Positions 42,338 through 48,947 of a stretch of 64,000 nucleotides of DNA are shown piece after piece (positions within the stretch are counted from its first letter, which is position 1; every line of letters begins with the position of its first letter). The notes below the pieces were generated by a model. It was not told the DNA's origin. It saw nothing but the letters and a program-made list of their open reading frames with translations, and did no database searches. Where the stretch lies: positions 45,190 to 109,189 of the forward strand of contig JAEEVW010000007.1 of the NCBI GenBank assembly GCA_016291085.1, in the 5' to 3' direction. Origin of the DNA: Prevotella sp. GTDB taxonomy: Bacteria > Bacteroidota > Bacteroidia > Bacteroidales > Bacteroidaceae. Position numbers and translations under genes: made by a program.

Positions 42338-43869
42338 CTGCTTCCAACAATCTTCCTAACAGCTATGACTAACTTATCCACATCCTCGCGGGTGTTGTAG
42401 AGGGCGAAGGTGGGACGGACGCTCATCTCGTAGCCGAGGGCTCGGAGGGCGGGCTGGGCGCAGTGGTGACCGGCACGCACCGCGATGCCCTCCTTATCTA
42501 ATAACGTACCTGTTTCGGGAACGGGGATGCCGTCGAGCACGAAGCTGACCACCGACACGCGGTTCTTGGGATTGCCAATGAGCGTGAGACCAGGAATCTG
42601 GGCCAGTTGCTCACGGGCATACTCCGTCAGTTTGTGCTCGTGCGCCTCGATGTTGCGGATGCCGAGATGACTCACGTAGTCAAGGGCTGCACCCAGACCG
42701 ATGGCATCGGCCACATTGGGCGTACCAGCTTCGAAGCGGGCGGGCGGCACATTGTACTCCGTACGCTCGATGGTCACATCCTTAATCATGTTGCCACCGC
42801 CCTGCCAGGGCTGCATTTTGTCGAGCAGGTCCTTGCGACCATAGACCACACCAATACCATTGGGGCCGTAGATCTTATGGCCTGAGAAGACGAAGAAGTC
42901 TGCTCCTAACTGCTGCACATCCACAGGCGTGTGGGCAATCGACTGGGCACCGTCAATCAGCACGGGGATGTTATGCGAGTGGGCAATGTCGATGATACGC
43001 TTCACGTCGTTGATGGTGCCAAACGTGTTGTTCACATGACCCACGCTGACAAAGCGGGTGCGGGGCGTGATGATGCGCTCGAACTCGGAGAGAATCAGGT
43101 CGCCGTTCTTGTCCGTGGGGATAGCCTTCAGCGTAGCACCCTTCTCGTGAGCCACCTGCTGCCAAGGCACTATGTTGGCGTGGTGGTCGAGTTCTGAGAC
43201 GATGACCTCATCGCCAGGCGTCAGGTATTGCCTGCCGTATGTCTGCGCCACAAGGTTGATGCCTTCGGTAGTACCACGGACGAAGATGATCTCCTCGCTG
43301 CTGGCGGCATTGATGAAGCGCTGCACTTTTTCACGCGCCTCCTCGTAGGCATCGGTAGCACGGGCTGCCAATGTGTGGGCACCGCGGTGGATGTTCGAAT
43401 TATAGTGTTTGTAGTAATCCGAAATCTTGTCGATGACCTGAATGGGCTTCTGCGTCGTAGCGCCGTTGTCGAGCCATACGAGGTCGTGGCCGTTCACCTT
43501 CTGATGCAAAACAGGGAAATCCTTCTTGATCTCCTCCGAGTTCAGCGTATCAACCTCCTCGTAGTGCAGGCTCTGCAACTTCTCGGTCTCAGGGATGCCG
43601 ATACCGAAGCCGTTATCCTGAGGCACCACCTTCACCGAACCGCGCGAATCGTCAGGCTCACCGAAGTACGGTAAGTCGGCATAGCCGCTTCCACCACCCA
43701 GCAGTTGGTTGAAGCCCGCCTCCAGCTCCGTGAGGTTCAGGGCCTCGTCAGGGAATACACTCTGACGAGCCTCCACAGCCTCCTCGGGGCAGTATTTATG
43801 GGCGACTTCTCGAAGCAGCGCAAAGCCAGGATCCTCGATGCCGTAACCGTTTATCAATTCATAATTCAT
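42334..43869 (-). CDS. Encapsulin cargo: cysteine desulfurase (SufS-like) with N-terminal extension
   Basis: 511 aa from ATG 43869; about 100 residues longer than SufS. The extension (1-107; DPGFALLREVAHKYCPEE, GFNQLLGGGSGYADLPYFGE, GSVKVVP) is low in regular structure and is the type that targets family 2 encapsulin cargo. The catalytic domain has PLP lysine K332 in FSGHKIYGPNG and the persulfide cysteine C470 in VRAGHHCAQPALR. It converts cysteine to alanine plus persulfide sulfur. The first codons (MNYEL) come from a CATAATT array; starts at ATG 43899 or GTG 43923 are also open. It lies directly after the shell gene. Confidence 0.88.
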   Translation of the reverse strand: MNYELINGYGIEDPGFALLREVAHKYCPEEAVEARQSVFPDEALNLTELEAGFNQLLGGGSGYADLPYFGEPDDSRGSVKVVPQDNGFGIGIPETEKLQSLHYEEVDTLNSEEIKKDFPVLHQKVNGHDLVWLDNGATTQKPIQVIDKISDYYKHYNSNIHRGAHTLAARATDAYEEAREKVQRFINAASSEEIIFVRGTTEGINLVAQTYGRQYLTPGDEVIVSELDHHANIVPWQQVAHEKGATLKAIPTDKNGDLILSEFERIITPRTRFVSVGHVNNTFGTINDVKRIIDIAHSHNIPVLIDGAQSIAHTPVDVQQLGADFFVFSGHKIYGPNGIGVVYGRKDLLDKMQPWQGGGNMIKDVTIERTEYNVPPARFEAGTPNVADAIGLGAALDYVSHLGIRNIEAHEHKLTEYAREQLAQIPGLTLIGNPKNRVSVVSFVLDGIPVPETGTLLDKEGIAVRAGHHCAQPALRALGYEMSVRPTFALYNTREDVDKLVIAVRKIVGSR

Positions 43870-43889
43870 AATGCATAATTCATAATTAG
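43856..43889 (-). repeat. Period-7 array (CATAATT units)
   Basis: CATAATT/CATAATG repeated four times, at the start codon region of the cargo gene, translated as NYELCIMNYEL in frame. Confidence 0.75.
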
Positions 43890-43904
43890 CTGCGCACATG
43901 CCGT

Positions 43905-43946
43905 GCGGTAGCAAATTTTTCACTTTTCACTATTCACTTTTCACTT
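43905..43946 (-). repeat. Dispersed GTGAAAA / GCTACCGC element
   Basis: Between the shell and cargo genes. Its first unit (AAGTGA) supplies the TGA stop codon of the encapsulin gene. Confidence 0.85.
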
Positions 43947-45380
43947 AGCGACAGCGTTGCGGTGCTGATAGTCGTGATAATAGCCTACCTCAACGTTCTC
44001 GAGCACGGCGATGGCGTCGTCGGTAAGGGCGGCCAGCGAGAAGTACTTCGTGAGCAGATAAGAGGCCACGCCGAACTTGTCGAGACCCATCAGACGGGCG
44101 CTCAAAGACGGGGCAATCTCACCGGGGATGCCGCTCTGATGCAGACCGATGACGCCCTGGTTTTTCTCGCCAACGCGCACGAGGATAATCTTCGTGGTGC
44201 CAACGCCGCGGCCCGTCAAGTACTGGCCTTCTACCTCCACCTTATCTGAAGGAATCAGGGGTACACCGCGCCACAGGATGACCTTGGTGCCGAAGAGATC
44301 GGTGGTCACAGGCGGCACACCGCGCCAAGTACACTCACGCTCGAAGGCAGCGATGGCACGTGGATGAGCCACGAAGAATGCAGGCTCCTTCCATACCAAT
44401 GACAGCAATTCGTCGAGATCATCGGGAGTCGGTGTGCCATAGCGTGCCGAGATACGATAAGCGGGGTTGGCAGCAGCCAGCAAACCAAACTGTTTGTTGT
44501 TGATGAGTTCCCACTCCTGACGCTCCTTGATACTCTCAATCGACAGGCGCAACTGCTCTTCCAACTGGTTGTAGGGATTGTTATAGAGGTCGCTCACGCG
44601 GGTATGCACACGGACAACCGTCTGCAGGGTGTTGAGGCTATACTCCGTGGGATTCTCCTCGTAGTCGATATAAGTCTCAGGGATGATGTTATCCTCCTCG
44701 TGACCGCTCACCAGGTCGATGTGCTTCTCGCCGTTATCATTCACAGAAGCCTTCAGGCGCAGCTGCTTATCGACGGCCTTATTGAACGTTTCGCGGAAGT
44801 CGGGCACCTCCTTGATGAACTTCACCAGTTCCTTCAGTTTCAGGCCGAGGAACACGGTGGGAGTGATGGCACGGACGCTGACGGTCGATTCCTGCTCGTC
44901 CAGCAGATCAGCCTCACCGAAATACTCGCCGTCGCCCAGCAGAGCAATCCGTAGTTCCTCGCCGTGAGGACCCTTGCTGATGACCTCAGCCTGACCGCTG
45001 GCCACGATGAAGAAGCGCTGCTTGTCCTTGCCCTCCTCCACGAAGAGCTTATCGACATCCACCTCCTTCGTCTCGAACGAGCTCACCAGACGGTTCAGAA
45101 TCTCGTCGTCGAACTCAGAGAACAGAGGGATGGCCTTCAGGTTCTTAGCCGTAAACGAGGGCTGTCCATTGACATACTGAATGGGCAGACGGTCGTTCTT
45201 GCGGAGTTCCACCTTCGTGCGGTTCACGCGGAACGTGCCGCCCGAAACCTGTACCCAAGGGAGCAACTTCAAAAGCAAACGAGGAGTGATCGAGCCCATC
45301 TGCGGGGCGGTCTTGGTGGTGGTCGCCAGTCTTCTGGCGGTAGCAGTGGTCACACTGCGCTGAAGATTTGATTCTGCCAT
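43941..45380 (-). CDS. Family 2B encapsulin shell protein with cNMP-binding-like domain
   Basis: 479 aa. An N-terminal arm (about 1-80) is followed by a CRP-like cyclic-nucleotide-binding domain (about 83-200; IPLFSEFDDEILNRL, GEYFGEADLL at 151-160), then the HK97-type shell domain (about 230-479; NLYNNPYNQLEEQLRLSIESI-type helix, AAFERECTWRGVPPV). Presence of the cNBD places it in family 2B of the encapsulins. The residue matching the phosphate-contacting arginine of CRP seems to be serine (ESTVSVRA), so classical cAMP binding is doubtful. It should assemble into a protein compartment around the cysteine desulfurase encoded next. Confidence 0.9.
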   Translation of the reverse strand: MAESNLQRSVTTATARRLATTTKTAPQMGSITPRLLLKLLPWVQVSGGTFRVNRTKVELRKNDRLPIQYVNGQPSFTAKNLKAIPLFSEFDDEILNRLVSSFETKEVDVDKLFVEEGKDKQRFFIVASGQAEVISKGPHGEELRIALLGDGEYFGEADLLDEQESTVSVRAITPTVFLGLKLKELVKFIKEVPDFRETFNKAVDKQLRLKASVNDNGEKHIDLVSGHEEDNIIPETYIDYEENPTEYSLNTLQTVVRVHTRVSDLYNNPYNQLEEQLRLSIESIKERQEWELINNKQFGLLAAANPAYRISARYGTPTPDDLDELLSLVWKEPAFFVAHPRAIAAFERECTWRGVPPVTTDLFGTKVILWRGVPLIPSDKVEVEGQYLTGRGVGTTKIILVRVGEKNQGVIGLHQSGIPGEIAPSLSARLMGLDKFGVASYLLTKYFSLAALTDDAIAVLENVEVGYYHDYQHRNAVAK

Positions 45381-45387
45381 AACTTTT

Positions 45388-45420
45388 AATTTTTACATTA
45401 TTACATTATTTCATTTTTTA
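45388..45420 (-). repeat. Period-8 array (ACATTATT-like)
   Basis: CATT at 45396, 45404 and 45412, between the tusA-type and shell genes. Confidence 0.75.
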
Positions 45421-45635
45421 ATTGTCACCCTATGTGTGGTTCCTTCTACGTGTTCTACGGAGAGAACGTTATATCCCTGTTCCTTCGCATTGCGGGGAAC
45501 ATTGTCGAGAGGCTCGCCTTCTGCGAGTAGCACTTCCAGGATGTCGCCCTCGTTGAGTTTCGAGAGTTCAATCTTCGCCTTCACGAAAGTCATCGGGCAA
45601 TGCTCTTTCGTAATGTCTAATACCTTTGTTGCCAT
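45411..45635 (-). CDS. TusA family sulfur carrier protein
   Basis: 74 aa. The active cysteine is C13 in EHCPMTFVKAKIEL, where the family has CPxP/CPMT; the rest (NEGDILEVLLAEGEPLDNVPRNAKEQGY) matches the TusA/SirA fold. It would accept persulfide sulfur from the desulfurase and pass it on. Located between dsrE and the shell gene, with a leader motif (TAAACCGACAACA) 2 bp before the ATG. Confidence 0.92.
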   Translation of the reverse strand: MATKVLDITKEHCPMTFVKAKIELSKLNEGDILEVLLAEGEPLDNVPRNAKEQGYNVLSVEHVEGTTHRVTIKK

Positions 45636-45637
45636 GT

Positions 45638-45650
45638 TGTTGTCGGTTTA
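45638..45650 (-). promoter_or_regulatory. Leader motif before tusA-type gene
   Basis: TAAACCGACAACA on the minus strand, two bases from the ATG; a 13-nt perfect complement lies in the terminator loop near 58650. Confidence 0.6.
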
Positions 45651-45653
45651 TTT

Positions 45654-45683
45654 CATTTACTCATTATTTCATTTTTTCATTTT
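45654..45683 (-). repeat. Period-8 array (CATTNNTT)
   Basis: CATT at 45654, 45662, 45670 and 45678, ending at the stop codon of the dsrE-type gene. Confidence 0.75.
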
Positions 45684-46162
45684 TAAATAAACAGCGTTTG
45701 TCCGCCATCGGACAGTTTCAGGAACGATGCTACACCGAGCACATCCTTCACCTCGGGGATGAAGTCCTCCTTCTTCAGGCCCAGCACGTGCATCGCCATC
45801 TCGCAGGCGTACATATTAATACCTAATGCCTTTGCAGCCTCTACCAGCTCTTCGAGTGTTGCCACATTGTTCTTCTTCATCAGATAGCGGAAAATCTTTG
45901 GTCCTGCACCGAGGAAGTTGAATCGCGTGGTAGGCGTCACCTTCAGGCCGCCCATCATGAATCCGAAGATCTTGGTGAGCCAGTTGCCACCCGTGAAGCT
46001 TCGTCCCTGCTTCTGCTTGATGGCGTCGAGGCCCCAGAACGTAAAGAAGATGTTGACCTCATAACCTACTGCTGCCGCGCCCGTACCTAATGTAAATACT
46101 GCCGTCAGCTTGTCGAAATCGCCACTGAAGGCGATGATGCTCAATTTCTTGTTTTCTGCCAT
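45683..46162 (-). CDS. DsrE/DsrF-like sulfur-transfer family protein
   Basis: 159 aa. DsrE2-type fold: KLSIIAFSGDFDKLTAVF, GYEVNIFFTFWGLDAIK, and the conserved cysteine C120 in NMYACEMAMHVLGL. First gene of the operon dsrE-tusA-shell-cargo-PLP enzyme. Members relay persulfide sulfur to TusA-type proteins. The start is ATG 46162; its leader ends in TTTAAACCGACAAAGAC. Confidence 0.9.
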   Translation of the reverse strand: MAENKKLSIIAFSGDFDKLTAVFTLGTGAAAVGYEVNIFFTFWGLDAIKQKQGRSFTGGNWLTKIFGFMMGGLKVTPTTRFNFLGAGPKIFRYLMKKNNVATLEELVEAAKALGINMYACEMAMHVLGLKKEDFIPEVKDVLGVASFLKLSDGGQTLFI

Positions 46163-46166
46163 GTCT

Positions 46167-46180
46167 TTGTCGGTTTAAAG
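46167..46180 (-). promoter_or_regulatory. Leader motif before dsrE-type gene
   Basis: CTTTAAACCGACAA on the minus strand, 4 bp from the ATG; shared with thiS and tusA leaders. Confidence 0.65.
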
Positions 46181-46269
46181 GTGCAATGTCAGTGCAAGCC
46201 GAGTGCAGAGTGGAGCTTGCTCCAGCTATGCCGAGGCACCGCCTGACTTCGCACGAGATTTATCGAGTG

Positions 46270-46340
46270 CAAAGTTACGGCGATTATGCAAGGTGCACAA
46301 TCGCCCGATTATGGCATTTCGCATACCCATGATATGGTAT
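46270..46340 (-). promoter_or_regulatory. Promoter/operator block of the encapsulin operon
   Basis: Minus strand: ATACCAT, GGTATG, AAATGCCAT, GGCGATTGTG, then the -7 box TAACTTTG (46270-46277). It aligns without gaps over 73 bp to the block before the ThiS-like gene. Confidence 0.8.
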
Positions 46341-46353
46341 ATGTCAACGAAAA

Positions 46354-46390
46354 GCCGCTGACACCCTGCGATAAACAGAGCATCAGCGGC
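46354..46390 (-). terminator. Intrinsic terminator at the island edge
   Basis: GCCGCTGA / TCAGCGGC stem with a 21-nt loop, followed by TTTT on the minus strand. It ends the Bro-N transcript just before the dsrE promoter. Confidence 0.65.
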
Positions 46391-46414
46391 ATATTCTTTT
46401 AAGAAATTGGATTC

Positions 46415-47281
46415 TTAATCTTCTGTTTCCTCAGGCAACTCCTGAGTTCTGTCTGCCGGTGGCAGATAATCTGAAGCCTTCTCTCGTGTAATCACAGAAC
46501 GACCAATCTGAGATTCCAGTTTCTTCCTGGCGTCACCAGCAATCTTACCTCCTTTGCGAGCTACCTCTGCACTCTGCTTGAATCCCTTTGGATTCTGAGC
46601 CTTACTGATTTCCGTAGTCGAAGCTTCGGCCAAAATGTTCAGCGCCAGTTCTATGTTCGTCATGTTATCACGCAGACTTTCCTTCTTCAGCCCCTTGTAT
46701 TGCTTATATTGTCTCGTGGTCTTTCCGCTCCAGGCCTGAGTGATGATGTCCGTCAGCGAAGCATACTGCTGCCCCTCTTTCACGCCAGCCCTATCCCATT
46801 CATCCGTCAGTTCCTTGCGCACCTCTATACTCTTCAGTCGCTGGTTAATCCACTTATCAGAGTAACCCAACCTGCGATAGTCCGCATAAGCCTGCTCAAA
46901 ATTCAACTCTGGGTCTTGCATCTGGTCAATACGCCGTGCTGCCACCTCTGCCATCCATTGTTTGAAAGGCTCAGCCTTCTTAGAGGGAATAGATTCAATC
47001 AAACGGAACATCTGCTCCATATCAGCCACATCAGTCAGTCGCATTTTCCCGTCAGCAGCAAGAAGTTTCAACTGGTTACAATTTGTAACCGTTTCATTTC
47101 CTTCTTTCTTTAGTCTATGTTTAAGTACTTTCCAATAGTTTCGCGCATGCTCCTCATCGGGCTGATCCGTCAACACCCCACACACGTCGACGATAGAGAA
47201 GAACCACTTCTGCTTCTCTTCATCCCACTTCGTTCGTACTTTCTGCTCTCCGAACAGCTGTATCAATTCGTTCTCTGCCAT
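46415..47281 (-). CDS. Bro-N domain protein
   Basis: 288 aa. The N-terminal Bro-N fold (about 1-110; LFGEQKVRTKWDEEKQKWFFSIVDVCGVL, YWKVLKHRLKKEG) is followed by a KilA-C/antirepressor-like helical region and a basic C-terminal segment (EVARKGGKIAGDARKKLE). Such proteins occur in phages and in stand-alone form in Bacteroidales, often annotated as DinD-like. Its role here is not known; it is the downstream end of the island. Confidence 0.85.
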   Translation of the reverse strand: MAENELIQLFGEQKVRTKWDEEKQKWFFSIVDVCGVLTDQPDEEHARNYWKVLKHRLKKEGNETVTNCNQLKLLAADGKMRLTDVADMEQMFRLIESIPSKKAEPFKQWMAEVAARRIDQMQDPELNFEQAYADYRRLGYSDKWINQRLKSIEVRKELTDEWDRAGVKEGQQYASLTDIITQAWSGKTTRQYKQYKGLKKESLRDNMTNIELALNILAEASTTEISKAQNPKGFKQSAEVARKGGKIAGDARKKLESQIGRSVITREKASDYLPPADRTQELPEETED

Positions 47282-47320
47282 ATATTCTTATAACGTTTTT
47301 ATTCGTCTTTTATTCTAACG

Positions 47321-47366
47321 CCTAAAGTCTAAAGTCTTGAACCATGAACCTTTAACCTTGAACCAT
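47321..47366. repeat. Period-7 array (TTGAACC/TAAAGTC)
   Basis: TAAAGTC at 47323 and 47330, then TTGAACC at 47337, ATGAACC at 47344, TTTAACC at 47351 and TTGAACC at 47358: six phase-locked units. Confidence 0.85.
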
Positions 47367-47428
47367 ATATATATTAGTATGAAAAGCTCGAAAATGTTAC
47401 ATGTTTTATCGGACATTTTTCATACTCA

Positions 47429-48040
47429 TCACCAATTATCAAGAATCATGTCCTGCAATTCTCTATCCGTCACGTCTGGATAGCCAAATGGCAATAGTTC
47501 CGCTTCTGTAAATGACTTATCGTAGTCATCACCCATGAGGAGTACCAGCATTCTGTCGAGAACATCACTTGCTGCTTTGATATGCTTCTGATACAGATTG
47601 TCTGTCGCCTTAATGCCAATGGCAACGGTGTGTGAGCACTCCATCACACCAGACCAAATGTTTTCCACACCATAGAGACTTTTCCTGTAACGAAATAATG
47701 TCTCAAACAAATCCTTTCTTTCTCGTATGCTTTTGAGAATGTCAGGCTTGGCGAGGTCTGTGGAGTACTTGTCGTGAAGATTCTGCTTCAACAACAGGCA
47801 TAGCTCTTCCATCTTATCATCAGAACAAGCATTGCTGATGAGGTGCTCATTCCCAACATATAAGCACTCCTCTTTGCCGTATGCTTTCATTGCCGCAGCA
47901 AATCTGCGCACCTCGATGCCGTATGGGGAATCGTCAGATAGATTCAGATCCCTGATGCGCCCTCTGTCATCCGTAAAATATAGAAGTCCCTGCAAGACCC
48001 TTTCTGCATCCCAAATACCGTTTAGTTTCCTTTCTGCCAT
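47429..48040 (-). CDS. Hypothetical protein of the island
   Basis: 203 aa from ATG 48040 (MAERKLNGIWDAE); the longer frame begins at TTG. Mostly helical, charged, with DRMLVLLMGDDYDKSFTEAELLPFGYPD near the end. No domain recognised. It has no obvious promoter of its own and may be transcribed from the DUF262 operon. Confidence 0.75.
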   Translation of the reverse strand: MAERKLNGIWDAERVLQGLLYFTDDRGRIRDLNLSDDSPYGIEVRRFAAAMKAYGKEECLYVGNEHLISNACSDDKMEELCLLLKQNLHDKYSTDLAKPDILKSIRERKDLFETLFRYRKSLYGVENIWSGVMECSHTVAIGIKATDNLYQKHIKAASDVLDRMLVLLMGDDYDKSFTEAELLPFGYPDVTDRELQDMILDNW

Positions 48041-48123
48041 AATGTTACATGTTTTCTGCAAATCGTATTCTATCAATCATCATTTAACCCTTTTGATTAT
48101 TTGAGAATTCAGAAGTTTTTTTG

Positions 48124-48131
48124 TACCTTTG
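48124..48131 (+). promoter_or_regulatory. -7 box (TACCTTTG) without a protein gene
   Basis: Canonical box on the plus strand, opposite to all island genes. It is followed by about 90 nt and a terminator; see the ncRNA entry. Confidence 0.65.
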
Positions 48132-48135
48132 CATC

Positions 48136-48227
48136 GGATTAATCATCCACCTCGGCTAATGCGAGCCCGGATTCGTTCCCCCTCGTGCCGATTCAAGGGC
48201 TTCCCTAATAGGGAGTCCTTGTTTTTC
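48136..48227 (+). ncRNA. Candidate small RNA
   Basis: Bounded by a canonical promoter box (48124-48131) and an intrinsic terminator at 48195-48226 (AAGG..TTCCCT, AAT, AGGGAG..CCTT, T5). ATCGG at the start can pair with CCGAT near 48190, and CTCG-GCTAATG-CGAG forms an inner hairpin. No ORF of note. It lies convergent to the 3' end of the 233-aa island gene. Confidence 0.55.
48195..48226 (+). terminator. Intrinsic terminator of the candidate sRNA
   Basis: TCCCT-AAT-AGGGA core with outer AAGG/CCTT pairs, then GTTTTT. Confidence 0.78.
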
Positions 48228-48236
48228 CAAGAAGAC

Positions 48237-48938
48237 TCAATCAGAAAAATCCAATGCACCTTCTTGGCTTTGGTTTGCTCGCTGCAGCACCACTAAGGGA
48301 AGATGCATAGTAGCACTGACAATCCTAAGTGTCATTAGTTTATCCCTCGTCTGCGGAGGAATAGTCAGCCATCGCCTTTCGCCAACTTCAATTTGGCCAT
48401 TATATTGCTTTGTTAGGGTTATTAGCGGTTTCCCACTATACTGAACACCTTTTCGCATCAGCGTTTCTATACCTATTTTCTCTATTGCACGTCTGAAAGT
48501 ATCTACAGGATTTGCCTCACAAATAGTGGTCCCGTCTGGAAACTTCACCATCAACCGCTGAGCCTCACGTTTCTTGCGCTGCGGTACTTTGTCGTCGCTT
48601 GGCGTAAAGTCAGCACCTACCTCAATCTTCCAATCCAGGCCCAATTGTTGATTGATGGAAACCAGCTGCATATACTTCTGGTCGCTATCACTTTGCACGT
48701 TGACATACCATCCATCCTTTATGTGCTTCATCCATTCTTTGAATCGTGGATATATCTCTTGGGAGATAAGCGGCAGATGATAACTTTCCAATTTCACTTC
48801 ACTCAACTTGTCTGTACTAATCATCTGTAATGCCTCCACAAACGTCATCGTTGCACTCTTATAGCACAGTATTTTCCCGTCTGGGAAAGTTACACGAAGC
48901 AAACGTCGTAGCCTCCTTTGTCTTATTTGTTCGTCCAT
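48237..48938 (-). CDS. Unknown protein with internal duplication (FPDG repeats)
   Basis: 233 aa. Two copies of one domain: residues about 12-105 (LLRVTFPDGKILCYKSATMTFVEAL) and about 120-215 (RLMVKFPDGTTICEANPVDTFRRAI), both with V-x-FPDG, IC-like strand, TF helix, PLI and a closing L-x-L-x-V strand. Unnamed to me. Its start is 9 bp after the DUF262/DUF1524 stop, so it is in that operon. Possible partner or DNA-recognition subunit. Confidence 0.85.
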   Translation of the reverse strand: MDEQIRQRRLRRLLRVTFPDGKILCYKSATMTFVEALQMISTDKLSEVKLESYHLPLISQEIYPRFKEWMKHIKDGWYVNVQSDSDQKYMQLVSINQQLGLDWKIEVGADFTPSDDKVPQRKKREAQRLMVKFPDGTTICEANPVDTFRRAIEKIGIETLMRKGVQYSGKPLITLTKQYNGQIEVGERRWLTIPPQTRDKLMTLRIVSATMHLPLVVLQRANQSQEGALDFSD

Positions 48939-48947
48939 ATTAATCGC

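Noticed and set aside
46415..47281. Prophage remnant marked by the Bro-N gene
   Set aside because: No phage structural, integrase or lysis gene in the window; Bro-N proteins also occur alone in Bacteroidales.
48136..48227. tRNA or SRP RNA gene
   Set aside because: No acceptor/anticodon cloverleaf pattern and no conserved 4.5S motif; kept only as candidate ncRNA.
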